This document shows, piece after piece, positions 1-7,806 of a stretch of DNA of 64,000 nucleotides. Origin of the DNA: G963422705 sp963422705 (GTDB lineage: Bacteria > Poribacteria > WGA-4E > WGA-3G); NCBI GenBank assembly GCA_963422705.1, contig OY730443.1, positions 3,906,001 to 3,970,000 on the forward strand, read 5' to 3'. Under the pieces are notes generated by a model. It was not told the origin of the DNA. It made no database searches and worked only from the letters and a program-made list of their open reading frames with translations. Position 1 is the stretch's first letter; every line of letters begins with the position of its first letter. Position numbers and translations under genes: made by a program.

Positions 1-222
1 TTGTCGAACATAAGCAAGATGCACGAGCACATCTTGCTCCCTGCACAGCACACGCATGGCTTCGTAATCGCGAATATCGGCCTGTTCCGTGCGGGAGTTC
101 GCGCCAAGGATCGGGTTGATATCCATGAGCGTTAGCACATAAGCATCCGCTTTCTCCCAGCCCTGCCAGAGCGCATGCCCAACTTTCCCGGCTGCTCCTG
201 TAATGAGTACCCGTTGTTTCAT
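1..222 (-). CDS. NAD(P)-dependent epimerase/dehydratase, N-terminal part (cut by window edge)
   Basis: The minus strand reads an ATG at 222 and stays open to the window edge, so only the first 74 residues are present. They begin MKQRVLITGAAGKVG, a Rossmann-fold nucleotide-binding glycine motif (GAAGKVG, G-x-x-G-x-x-G type), followed by an acidic strand end (LMDINP) and a DIRDYEAM segment typical of extended short-chain dehydrogenase/epimerases. A purine-rich site (AGGA) lies about 6 bases before the ATG. The gene starts 9 bp after the stop of glnD on the same strand, so the two are probably co-transcribed. The substrate cannot be told: the catalytic Y-x-x-x-K and the sugar-binding half lie outside the window. 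Confidence 0.8.
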   Translation of the reverse strand, partial: MKQRVLITGAAGKVGHALWQGWEKADAYVLTLMDINPILGANSRTEQADIRDYEAMRVLCREQDVLVHLAYVRQ

Positions 223-231
223 TTTTTCCTG

Positions 232-2949
232 CTAGGTGTTTTCTGCATCTAACGCTGCCAATATTTTCTTGCGCACCACCTGTGTATCCGAAACCGTCTT
301 AACATAGAACCTGTCGACTGCTTGTCCGTCCAAGCCTGAACATTTACACATCTCAACATTTAATCCCAATTTCGCAAGAATCCCACTGAAATAGTGGAGA
401 AACCCGACTTTTTCCTCACCTCTCACAATAATCTCGGTGTAGTTCCGGGCAGATTCAATTCGGACATCGTCAACCTGCCAGTTCCCATCGGTATTGACGT
501 AGTGTTTTGCAAAAATGTCATCAAGCGTTACCTGCCCAGCCATCAGGCTGCGAATGTCAAAATCAAGGGAACGTTTCAGTTCATCGTCGAAAGGTATCGG
601 TTCCTGTTGGTGCGGTGGGCGATGAACCAGTCGGTAAATTTCTATCTCTACTTCTGTATCCTTCTTCGTGTAGACTTTCGCGTCGCGCACGTCTATGTTA
701 TTTGCAAAAAATAGCCCACTGACGATGTGCATCTTCCCGACACGACTCCGACTACATAAGTGCAATTCCGTAAACCCCGGCTTATCCGCAAATTGGATAA
801 TTGCTGCGTTCCTGTCTTCGTGCTCAGCTGCACCAGAGGCGCGCTCTGCCTGCGAGAACATTCTCATATGCATCGCTATCTCCTCTGGTGTCATCCCGAT
901 ACGGTAGGAAACAGGCAGCTGCTGCAGAAACGTTTGAAATTCTTCTGGGGGCGCGTAGACACCCCACTGCGAATCATCTTGGCGCACAAAACGATTCCGG
1001 ACGACTTCATACAACCTTTTCAAGTTATGTTTCGCCAGATTGCTGAAGTTGTGTGGCCCATTGGCTTTAGAATCACAATACGTCAGGAGATAGAGTGCCG
1101 TTAAACGTTCCAATGAGTTCACCTTCTCGCAAAACGCTGCAATCATGCTTTCATCCCACTGATGATAACGTGCCAGCGCAATCATGGCCAAATGCTCCCG
1201 AATGAGAAAACAGATTTCCTCCGTCTGTTTCTCGTTAAAACCAAATTGCGGCGCAATCCGGCGCGCCTTCTCTGCCCCCGTCTCCGGATGACGCGGATGC
1301 GGTTTATCAATATCGTGCAAAAACAGCGCCATATAGAGCAGACTGGCATCGGAAAGTGAACGGAAATTGCCATTCAACTCCTCCAATTCCGAGGTAGGCG
1401 CGGACAACAACGAACCGGGACGCGTTCCATGAAATGGATTATTCGATTTTGTTTGGCGAATTTCGTCGAGATACCCAATCGCAACAAGTGTATGCTTCCC
1501 GACAGTGTAAGGGTCCAAACTCCGCTCGCTGCGAGTCATCATCGCTTGTTCAAAACGTTCTCCACCCTCCCCGAGAAGTGCAAGAATTCCTAAGCGATGT
1601 AGACGCGTTAAGCTCTTCTCAACATCCCCCGGCAGATTCATCAATGCCGCCATCCGCTCTTTAAAGTGCCCTAAGTCAAACGCCGAAATATAGGAAAAAA
1701 TAAAACTCGACAGAGATGCATCAATCTCAAAATCGTACTGCTGAAAATATGCGAATAACTCAAACAACTCATCCACATCAAACTCACCGAAGTTATTATC
1801 AATGCAATACAACAAATCCCGGCGTACCCCCAATACATTCGAAAACGGAATACCGTTAGCGAGGAATCGCCGAATTAACAACTCCGCTTTGAAATGCAAA
1901 TACTTTGCCTGCGCATAATACGCCTTCATAAATTCATAACGTCCTGCACCGGAAACATCACCAGTATCCAACTTCCCTGAATACCCAAGTGCATCGGCGA
2001 TTTGCGCTTGAATCTTATCGCCGGCTTCTGGGTGATAAGAGAGCACATTGTGAGGGGCATTCGCGAAGACGTGCAGCAAATTCCGCACCTGTAAAACAAA
2101 ATCGAGGGATGCCTTCAAATTATCATCGCCCAAACGATGATACAACTCCGGGATCGACATAAACTCGGAAAGTCCATACATCCAAAACGCGTACTGGATA
2201 GTACGCAAACCGCCGCGCCCCATTTTTACATCCGGCTGATTTAAGTAGATAGTCTCTTCGGAAGCCTTGAAAGTCACTTCCTTTGATTTCAGTAAGTCTA
2301 ACACCAAGCGGATGTCGCATTTCTCATCTTGAACCGCTTTTTTTAAACGAGGGTAGAGCGACTCATCGCCAACAATAAAACGCATATCAATCAGCGCGGT
2401 AATGTCTTGATAGTTCCATTTACCAATTTCATTCATCGGGCGGTAAATAAAACTAAACTCAAACCCCGGAATCACTGTATGCAGGCTATCAAAGAAATCG
2501 TAGAACCAACGAATCAGTTCAAGTGTCCCTTCATCGTAAACTTCCTCAAGATCCATGTTAGAGGTATACACAACGTCCACATCCGAATAATAGCAGAGCT
2601 CTCGCCGCCCGTAACTCCCCACGGCGTAAAGTGCGATATCCGGAATCCACGACGCCTCCGTAGATGCTGACTCATGAGTGGGCATCGAACCATCCGGAAT
2701 CAACCGCAATAACTCAAGTTGCTGCGCATATTCAGATTGAATCTGATAACTCGCGACTTGGTACACTTTTCTGATAACCGCATCCCAAATCTCTGTATGT
2801 CGAGCACACGCTGAAAAACCGCGCTCACCACCCAAAATGCACGTCCTGAGTCGAGCACGTTCGGCGCGGATGAATTCGGATAACTGTTTTTGCAATTCAT
2901 TAAAAGAGATATTCAGATTGGGAACGTATGATTCAAGACAAGTTTCCAT
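232..2949 (-). CDS. glnD: [Protein-PII] uridylyltransferase / uridylyl-removing enzyme GlnD
   Basis: A 905-residue protein, close to the usual length (about 890). In order: a nucleotidyltransferase domain with GSYGRRE near residue 111 and the metal-binding SDVD near 122; a helical GlnE-like linker; an HD phosphohydrolase domain with HDIDKPHPRHPETG near 545; and a C-terminal pair of ACT domains sensing glutamine. The family adds or removes UMP on PII proteins to report nitrogen status. I place the start at ATG 2949, preceded by GGGAAAG, rather than the upstream GTG at 2985 that would add 12 residues. No PII gene (glnB) or ammonium transporter is in the window. The epimerase follows 9 bp downstream. 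Confidence 0.93.
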   Translation of the reverse strand: METCLESYVPNLNISFNELQKQLSEFIRAERARLRTCILGGERGFSACARHTEIWDAVIRKVYQVASYQIQSEYAQQLELLRLIPDGSMPTHESASTEASWIPDIALYAVGSYGRRELCYYSDVDVVYTSNMDLEEVYDEGTLELIRWFYDFFDSLHTVIPGFEFSFIYRPMNEIGKWNYQDITALIDMRFIVGDESLYPRLKKAVQDEKCDIRLVLDLLKSKEVTFKASEETIYLNQPDVKMGRGGLRTIQYAFWMYGLSEFMSIPELYHRLGDDNLKASLDFVLQVRNLLHVFANAPHNVLSYHPEAGDKIQAQIADALGYSGKLDTGDVSGAGRYEFMKAYYAQAKYLHFKAELLIRRFLANGIPFSNVLGVRRDLLYCIDNNFGEFDVDELFELFAYFQQYDFEIDASLSSFIFSYISAFDLGHFKERMAALMNLPGDVEKSLTRLHRLGILALLGEGGERFEQAMMTRSERSLDPYTVGKHTLVAIGYLDEIRQTKSNNPFHGTRPGSLLSAPTSELEELNGNFRSLSDASLLYMALFLHDIDKPHPRHPETGAEKARRIAPQFGFNEKQTEEICFLIREHLAMIALARYHQWDESMIAAFCEKVNSLERLTALYLLTYCDSKANGPHNFSNLAKHNLKRLYEVVRNRFVRQDDSQWGVYAPPEEFQTFLQQLPVSYRIGMTPEEIAMHMRMFSQAERASGAAEHEDRNAAIIQFADKPGFTELHLCSRSRVGKMHIVSGLFFANNIDVRDAKVYTKKDTEVEIEIYRLVHRPPHQQEPIPFDDELKRSLDFDIRSLMAGQVTLDDIFAKHYVNTDGNWQVDDVRIESARNYTEIIVRGEEKVGFLHYFSGILAKLGLNVEMCKCSGLDGQAVDRFYVKTVSDTQVVRKKILAALDAENT

Positions 2950-3483
2950 ATTTCTTTCCCAAAAGCCTCCGTTTCGAGAAAACACCCACCACTGATTTCA
3001 CACCATCCTTTTACGCAAAATTGACAGAAATTGAAGGAGTTCCCAATTGTCGCGTCCATCATCATCGAATAAACTTTTTTGAGTTGGTAAATCGTCTGGC
3101 CGACTGCCCATGTAGCATGCTTCAGCAATACCCGGGCCTGCAAACAGCAAGCAACCTGGGTTCGTTCAGTGACATGTGCCAATTCCGGTAAGCTGTTTTA
3201 ATTCACAATGAAATTGTGCGATTTTCCAGGGCATGCGGCATTCTTGTTCCGGCGTCCCCACGTCCGATTGAGAGAAATTGAGGGTAAGATATTGGAAAAA
3301 TAAGAAGGGCTTCTTTTTTGACAATTCTCTCATCATTAGTATTAGCGCGTATCACACAACTTTAAATTATTGCGTAGCCTCTACTGATATTATATCAAAG
3401 CCATGCGGAAAAAGCAACGCTTTTAACGCGGAAGCCCTACGCAAAATCATTTTGTCGCTATGTCTGCCCCGACGTTTTCTACG
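2950..3483. other. Intergenic region upstream of glnD, no gene seen
   Basis: 534 bp between the glnD start and the left end of IS copy 1. Short open frames here overlap on both strands, have no recognisable protein signature and no convincing ribosome site, so I call no gene. Around 3433 there is a small palindrome (GCAAAAT/ATTTTGT) beside GCCCTACG, the complement of the CGTAGGGC that begins the palindromic repeats described elsewhere. It may be a decayed member but is not called as one. The glnD promoter must lie here; no single hexamer pair stands out. Confidence 0.5.
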
Positions 3484-3597
3484 TTATCAAATTCTTCGGT
3501 GTCTACACCCCCTTGCTTTAGCTGGGGGATGTAGACACCGTCTATAGTTGCGTCGAAAATAACTTAGACTTTCGCCTCATAATATGGTATACTAATC

Positions 3598-3680
3598 GTA
3601 TCAAGTTGGCAGACATGTTAAGCGTAGTCGCAAGGCTACGTGTCTGCCTACCCACTTAACAGGGGTTAAAAACTTGATAC
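3598..3680 (+). ncRNA. 83-nt structured leader of tnpB with pseudoknot (copy 1)
   Basis: Seen in the sequence: P1 pairs 3598-3606 with 3672-3680 (GTATCAAGT/ACTTGATAC, 9 bp); P2 pairs 3608-3615 with 3641-3648 (GGCAGACA/TGTCTGCC, 8 bp); P3 pairs 3623-3627 with 3636-3640 (CGTAG/CTACG) around an 8-nt loop TCGCAAGG; and 3616-3622 (TGTTAAG) pairs with 3655-3661 (CTTAACA) outside P2, a pseudoknot. A small CCC/GGG stem encloses the 3' pseudoknot strand. The ATG of tnpB follows 10 nt later with no visible Shine-Dalgarno. The same 83-nt design occurs at 51225-51307 (minus) and 58612-58694 with compensating changes. A cis-regulator or a transposon RNA are both possible; I know no named family that matches. 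Confidence 0.75.
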
Positions 3681-4183
3681 TTGATATCCCATGAGAAACA
3701 CGAAACATAAACTTTTTTTCGATAACTCTCTGAAGCGTCTGCATGACGAGTGTAATATCTGCGGGGTTGTGCGAAACCACTTCATTGCGTTGTGTATGCG
3801 ATATTACCGTCGCTATGGTAAAGGGCTTTCCTATTCCAAAATGTCTGCTCATTTGACGACACTCAAGAAACTTGAGAAATACAAGCATTGGAATATCCCT
3901 TACTCGTGGGCGCTACAAAATGTTGTGAAGCGTTTAGCACAATCTTTCGCAGAAATGAAAACACTCGGTAGAGGACATCCGCAATTCAAGTCGTGTAAGA
4001 AACACAAAGGTATGACGCTTCGTGGTGAACAGATTAAGTTAGAATGCCTACTACCGAAACAGAAAAACTCATAAATCACCCAACGTATCGTATTCGTCTC
4101 AACGGGCGTTGGTATCGTTTTGCCTTACACAGAACCATAGAAGGAAAAATCAAACAGGTTCAAGTCACAAGAGACGCTCTCGG

Positions 4184-4208
4184 TTAGAACCGTATACCGT
4201 TCTATCGG
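4184..4208 (+). repeat. 25-bp palindromic insertion in tnpB copy 1
   Basis: Absent from copy 2, which reads CACTCGGAGATATG straight through. The inserted block has arms TAGAAC...GTTCTA around GTATAC, so it is a near-perfect palindrome with one C:C mismatch on each side. TCGG is present at both 4180-4183 and 4205-4208, as a 4-bp target duplication would leave (21 bp plus 4). Confidence 0.7.
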
Positions 4209-4899
4209 AGATATGTATCTTACACTCACTGAAGACTATAGCGAAGTCACCCCCGAACCCAAGACAGGTAAAGCTGAAGGGTTCGATATGGGTATCAAAG
4301 ACTTTCTGACTGGCAGTGATGGACACAGATATACTGCTCCTATGTTCTACAAACAGAACGCTGATAAGTTAGCGAACGCACAAAAAGTGTATTCCCGTAA
4401 AGTCAAAGGTTCTCATAACAGAGAGCGTGAACGTAAGAAAGTCGCTCGTATTCATAAAAAGACTGAAAATCAGAGAACCGACTACCAGTGGAAACTTGCG
4501 ATAGAACTGTGTCAAAAGTTTGATTTTCTGTTCTTTGAAGACCTGAATCTTGACGGAATGAAACGGCTTTGGGGTAAACAGGTTTCCGATGGTGGCTTTG
4601 GTGAGTTCATGCAGAAACTGAAACACCAGAGCAAAAAGCGGATACGCGCTGTGTTGAAGATTAGTCGGTGGTCTCCGACAAGTAAAAGCTGTTCTGTTTG
4701 TCATCATAAAAACGATAATCTCACGTTAGCAGAGCGTGAATGGACGTGTCCGAAGTGTCAGACGCACTTGGATAGAGACCAAAACGCTGCGATGAACATT
4801 CTCAAGGAAGGGGTAGCTTCCTTTGGTTTAGGAGCCGTAAGACCGATTGTTTTGCTTGGCAAAATCGTTGGCTACTCCGTTGAAGCAACCAGTCCGCGA

Positions 4900-4987
4900 A
4901 ACAAAGGAGAGCGCTACGCTTCTGAAATCCACAAACGCTTTCGCATCATTTGCGGAAGCCCCCAGGCTTTAGCTGGGGTTCTATCAC
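4900..4987 (+). ncRNA. Probable TnpB omega RNA scaffold, 3' part (IS copy 1 right end)
   Basis: The right end after the zinc-ribbon region ends with GGAAGCCCC, a hairpin (CCCCAG...CTGGGG, loop GCTTTAG core), then TTCTATCAC. This closely resembles the GAAGCCC...GGCTTTAGCC...GGG right-end hairpin of ISDra2, where established work shows the same transcript is the guide scaffold of TnpB and the guide begins directly after the element. By analogy the copy-1 guide would start at 4988 (ACAGGTTTCCGTTCATACCG). The 5' limit given is a guess; such RNAs usually start inside tnpB. Confidence 0.55.
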
Positions 4988-5035
4988 ACAGGTTTCCGTT
5001 CATACCGAACTAAGAAACTGAAAAGGGAGAACAGC

Positions 5036-6469
5036 GTGCGACAACCCAATATTCTTTTTCTTCTAACGGACCAGCAGCGGTTTGATTCCTTGGGCTGCAA
5101 CGGTGCTAAAATTTGCAAAACGCCTGCCGTCGATGACATCGCTGCAACAGGGATGCGTTTCACGAACGCCTATACCCCCATTGCGTTGTGCTCGCCCGCG
5201 CGAGGCTCTCTGTTGACTGGACTCTATCCTCACAATCATGGGCAGCTGTCAAACATGGGGAATTTCAACGGCGTGTTTGAAAACCAGATTCTTGATAAGC
5301 CGGTGTACCCTCAGCTTCTTAGCGAAGTTGGGTATCAGGTTAGCTGTGTTGGAAAATGGCATCTCACTAAGGAAGGCGACACCGAATGCTGGGGATACGA
5401 TAAATGGCACCCCTACCGTGAATGGCATCAGGCGCTCCGCGAAGACGGTATCGACTTCCGGATTGACAGGGACGCCGTGCAGCCCCTTGAATGGGGAGGG
5501 GAGGCGCCGTTCCACGGAAGGCTAACGCTACCCGCGGAACGGACGATGGAGGCATGGACAGCCGATAAAACAATTGAACTCATCAACGGTTATGCAAATT
5601 CAGACAAGCCCTTTATGATTGCCGCGAATTTCTTTGGCCCACATTTCCCTTATGCAGTGCCCGCACCTTATGATATAATGTACAACCCCGACGACGTTGA
5701 ACGTTGGGGCAATTTTGATGAGCAGTTCATCAATAAGCCCTCCATCCAACAAAAGGAGATGCTCCGCTGGAATGCGAGCCATCTCACCTGGCCAGATTGG
5801 CAGAAAGTTATTGCCGCTTATTGGGGATTATGCACCTTCATTGACGAACAGGTTCAGCGAATTCTCGACGCCTTGCAAGCAACAGGGCGCGCAGAGAATA
5901 CCGTTGTTATCTTCTCAACGGACCATGGTGATATGCTCGGTAGCCACCGGCTTTTCAATAAAGGATTTCACATGTACGAGGAGACACACCACATTCCCCT
6001 CGCCATCCGGTGGCCCCGTGTCATAGCACCGGGGACAACGTGTGAGGAATTTGTGAACCTCGTTGACATCATGCCCACATTTCTGGAAATTGGTGGGGCA
6101 ACACCGCCAAATCATTTGGATGGAATGTCGATTGTTCCACTAATGAGAGGGAAAACGGTGGCGGACTGGCCCGATGATGTATTCGCCGAATTTCACGGGT
6201 ATGAGCCGACGCTTGCATCCGTACGGATGGTGCGGACGCGTTCGTGGAAGTATGTATACAATCCCTATAGTGAAGATGAACTCTATGACATGCAAAGCGA
6301 TGCGGACGAATTACACAATCTCGCACCGCAGCTCGGGTATAAGCATGTGCTGCGGCGCATGAAGGCGCGCCTGGTGAAGCGTTTGCGCGAAACCCGCGAC
6401 AATATTGTCACCGAAGGCGGATGGCAGAGCAATTCGTTTGATCTCCTTGTCTCTGAGCGGGAAAGGTAG
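5036..6469 (+). CDS. Sulfatase (arylsulfatase family, formylglycine Cys-type)
   Basis: A 477-residue alkaline-phosphatase-superfamily sulfatase. The N-terminus carries the metal-binding LLTDQQR (Asp12). The signature CSPARGSLLTG at residue 52 is the C-x-P-x-R site whose cysteine is converted to formylglycine by a sulfatase-modifying enzyme, not seen here. A second metal site is STDHGDMLG near residue 300. Start is GTG 5036 with GGGAGA 5 nt upstream. No signal peptide is visible, suggesting a cytoplasmic enzyme acting on imported sulfated sugars. It lies 48 bp after IS copy 1, whose insertion may have replaced its promoter. The substrate (sulfated glycan, choline sulfate or other) cannot be inferred. 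Confidence 0.9.
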   Translation: MRQPNILFLLTDQQRFDSLGCNGAKICKTPAVDDIAATGMRFTNAYTPIALCSPARGSLLTGLYPHNHGQLSNMGNFNGVFENQILDKPVYPQLLSEVGYQVSCVGKWHLTKEGDTECWGYDKWHPYREWHQALREDGIDFRIDRDAVQPLEWGGEAPFHGRLTLPAERTMEAWTADKTIELINGYANSDKPFMIAANFFGPHFPYAVPAPYDIMYNPDDVERWGNFDEQFINKPSIQQKEMLRWNASHLTWPDWQKVIAAYWGLCTFIDEQVQRILDALQATGRAENTVVIFSTDHGDMLGSHRLFNKGFHMYEETHHIPLAIRWPRVIAPGTTCEEFVNLVDIMPTFLEIGGATPPNHLDGMSIVPLMRGKTVADWPDDVFAEFHGYEPTLASVRMVRTRSWKYVYNPYSEDELYDMQSDADELHNLAPQLGYKHVLRRMKARLVKRLRETRDNIVTEGGWQSNSFDLLVSERER

Positions 6470-6697
6470 CCGGTGGATGCTACGGCGTATTTCGCACCGG
6501 TTAAAGGGCAGGCACGGAATATTAACAAAACGGAACGCACGCATGAAAGTGCATGCAAGAACATCACCGCACCTCGCACATATCTGGGGTTGACTTGAAT
6601 TTTTAGCGCATCAACGCCATAATGATAAGGGACAGTTGTGCTTTTTTGTAGCGAGCGTTTTATCGAAAACGGATAATTCTACTTAGGAGGAAAATCG

Positions 6698-7474
6698 ATG
6701 GAAACCCTTAGACTCACATCGGGCCATCTCATGCCGGTACTTGGAATGGGCACCTGGAGGTTAAATGGCGACGAGTGCAGAGTTACCGTGAAAAAAGCCG
6801 TTCAGTTGGGATATACACATATTGATACGGCGTGGATGTACGGAAATCAGGTGGAAGTCGGTGAAGCCCTACGCGACACCGGGGTGGATAGGGAACACCT
6901 GTTCATTACCACCAAAATCTGGCATACGCATTTGCGCTACGATGAGGTGAACACGCAATTTGATCAATGCCTCAATCAACTCCAGATGGAATACGTTGAC
7001 ATGTTGCTGATTCATCATCCGAGTCCGTCGGTACCGCTTCAAGAAACGCTTGGCGCCTTCAACAAAATATACGATGCGGGCCAGGCGAAAAGCATCGGAA
7101 TTAGCAATTTTCGTATCCCACAAATCGATGAGGCGCGGCAGATTTCTGCAGCACCGATTACGAACAATCAGGTGGAATACAACGTCCGGAACAAGCAGGA
7201 GGCGCTCTTAGCACATTGCAGGGCATCTCAGGTTGCGGTAACCGCACATCGCCCACTGGCAGTCGCAGAAATTATTCGAGAACCGGCGCTGCAGACAATC
7301 GGCAAAAACCATGGAAAGACACCCGCCCAAGTCGCGTTGCGATGGCTCATACAAAAAGGGATGATTGTTATCCCCAAATCCGGTTCTGAAACGCATCTCC
7401 GGGAAAACATGGATATCTTTGATTGGAAATTAACCGACGGGGAAATGGAGGAGCTTCACAATATCTCTGGATAG
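6698..7474 (+). CDS. Aldo/keto reductase
   Basis: 258 residues, slightly short for the usual 270-320, of the diketo-gluconate reductase-like branch. The catalytic tetrad is visible: Asp43 and Tyr48 in HIDTAWMYGN, Lys73 in TTKIWH, and His106 in LLIHHP. IGISNF and IPKSG near the C-terminus bind NADP. A strong AGGAGG lies 7 nt before ATG 6698. It would reduce aldehydes or ketones of sugars with NADPH in the cytoplasm. It is 228 bp from the sulfatase on the same strand; a shared role in sugar breakdown is possible but unproven. The gap 6470-6697 shows no gene. Confidence 0.9.
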   Translation: METLRLTSGHLMPVLGMGTWRLNGDECRVTVKKAVQLGYTHIDTAWMYGNQVEVGEALRDTGVDREHLFITTKIWHTHLRYDEVNTQFDQCLNQLQMEYVDMLLIHHPSPSVPLQETLGAFNKIYDAGQAKSIGISNFRIPQIDEARQISAAPITNNQVEYNVRNKQEALLAHCRASQVAVTAHRPLAVAEIIREPALQTIGKNHGKTPAQVALRWLIQKGMIVIPKSGSETHLRENMDIFDWKLTDGEMEELHNISG

Positions 7475-7642
7475 AAAATTAACACGGAATACGGATTTGT
7501 GTAGATGTCAAACGGCGGCAAACTGGAAAAATTCTCAAAAACGTTTGATTCTTATTTTTTCTAGGAGCATGACGCTTCGACGCGCCTCTCTGTTTTCGGC
7601 TTCGGTACCTAACCTATGTCCCCGTGGGATTGACAAAACCAA

Positions 7643-7677
7643 TAACGATTGAGTTATCACTGCTAACGATTGAGTTA
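7643..7677. promoter_or_regulatory. Operator-like tandem 14-bp repeats upstream of hflK
   Basis: TAACGATTGAGTTA occurs twice, at 7643-7656 and 7664-7677, a 21-bp period (two helical turns). Each copy is itself an inverted repeat (TAAC...GTTA). The pair ends 38 bp before the -35 box at 7716. The layout fits a dimeric regulator bound twice on one face of the helix. The rest of the 332-bp gap 7475-7806 shows no gene. Confidence 0.5.
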
Positions 7678-7715
7678 GCCGCGCATGCGTTCCGCTACCC
7701 TAACATGCCGCATCC

Positions 7716-7745
7716 TTGACATAAAACCGCAATTGGTAGTAAAAT
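7716..7745 (+). promoter_or_regulatory. Sigma-70-like promoter for hflKC
   Basis: TTGACA at 7716-7721 (consensus -35), an 18-bp spacer, and TAAAAT at 7740-7745 (5 of 6 matches to TATAAT). It lies about 60 bp upstream of the first hflK start and points into the operon. Confidence 0.6.
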
Positions 7746-7806
7746 CGGGTGTGTTGACGTTACATACTATCTAACATATAGCACCATACATCTGTAGGAT
7801 AAACAG

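Larger units (their letters stand above)
3484..4987 (+). mobile_element. IS200/IS605-family (IS1341-type, tnpB-only) element, copy 1
   Basis: Boundaries come from comparing this copy with the inverted copy at 49916-51420: similarity begins at TTATCAA (3484) and stops after TTCTATCAC (4987); outside these points the flanks differ. The left end holds a hairpin with outer arms GTGTCTACA/TGTAGACAC and inner CCCC/GGGG. The right end holds CCCC-AGGCTTTAG-CTGGGG followed by TTCTATCAC. There is no terminal inverted repeat or target duplication, as expected for this family. No tnpA is present, so the copy depends on a transposase in trans; the only complete tnpA here is at 48217-48624, in an element with different ends. 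The insertion lies 48 bp upstream of the sulfatase. Confidence 0.85.
3691..5013 (+). pseudogene. tnpB: TnpB RNA-guided nuclease, disrupted (IS copy 1)
   Basis: Two in-register pieces, 3691-4074 and 4213-5013, form one TnpB. Compared with copy 2, a single base is missing near 4069 (AAAAACTCATAAATC against AAAAACGAAAGAAATC), putting TAA at 4072, and a 25-bp palindromic insertion at 4184-4208 brings the frame back (-1 +25 = +24). Intact in the second piece: RuvC-I Asp (FDMGIKDFLTG), RuvC-II Glu (FFEDLNLDGM), a four-cysteine zinc ribbon (CSVC...CPKC) and RuvC-III Asp (HLDRDQNAAMNIL). The open frame runs 26 bp past the right end, so the true C-terminus is uncertain. The protein is inactive unless both shifts are bypassed. 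Confidence 0.85.

Noticed and set aside
2913..3182. An 89-residue minus-strand gene between glnD and the IS
   Set aside because: It overlaps the glnD start in another frame, has a composition unlike its neighbours and no recognisable motif.
3290..3320. GAAG-GG-CTTC followed by T-run as terminator before IS copy 1
   Set aside because: A two-base loop is too tight, the stem is short, and no gene ends there on that strand.
3598..3680. HEARO/IscB omega RNA
   Set aside because: It lies before a tnpB, not an IscB with HNH; the invariant loop and stem order do not fit what I know of HEARO.
6869..6880. GCCCTACG in the aldo/keto reductase as another palindromic element
   Set aside because: It codes the normal family residues EALRDTG and has no hairpin arms beside it.
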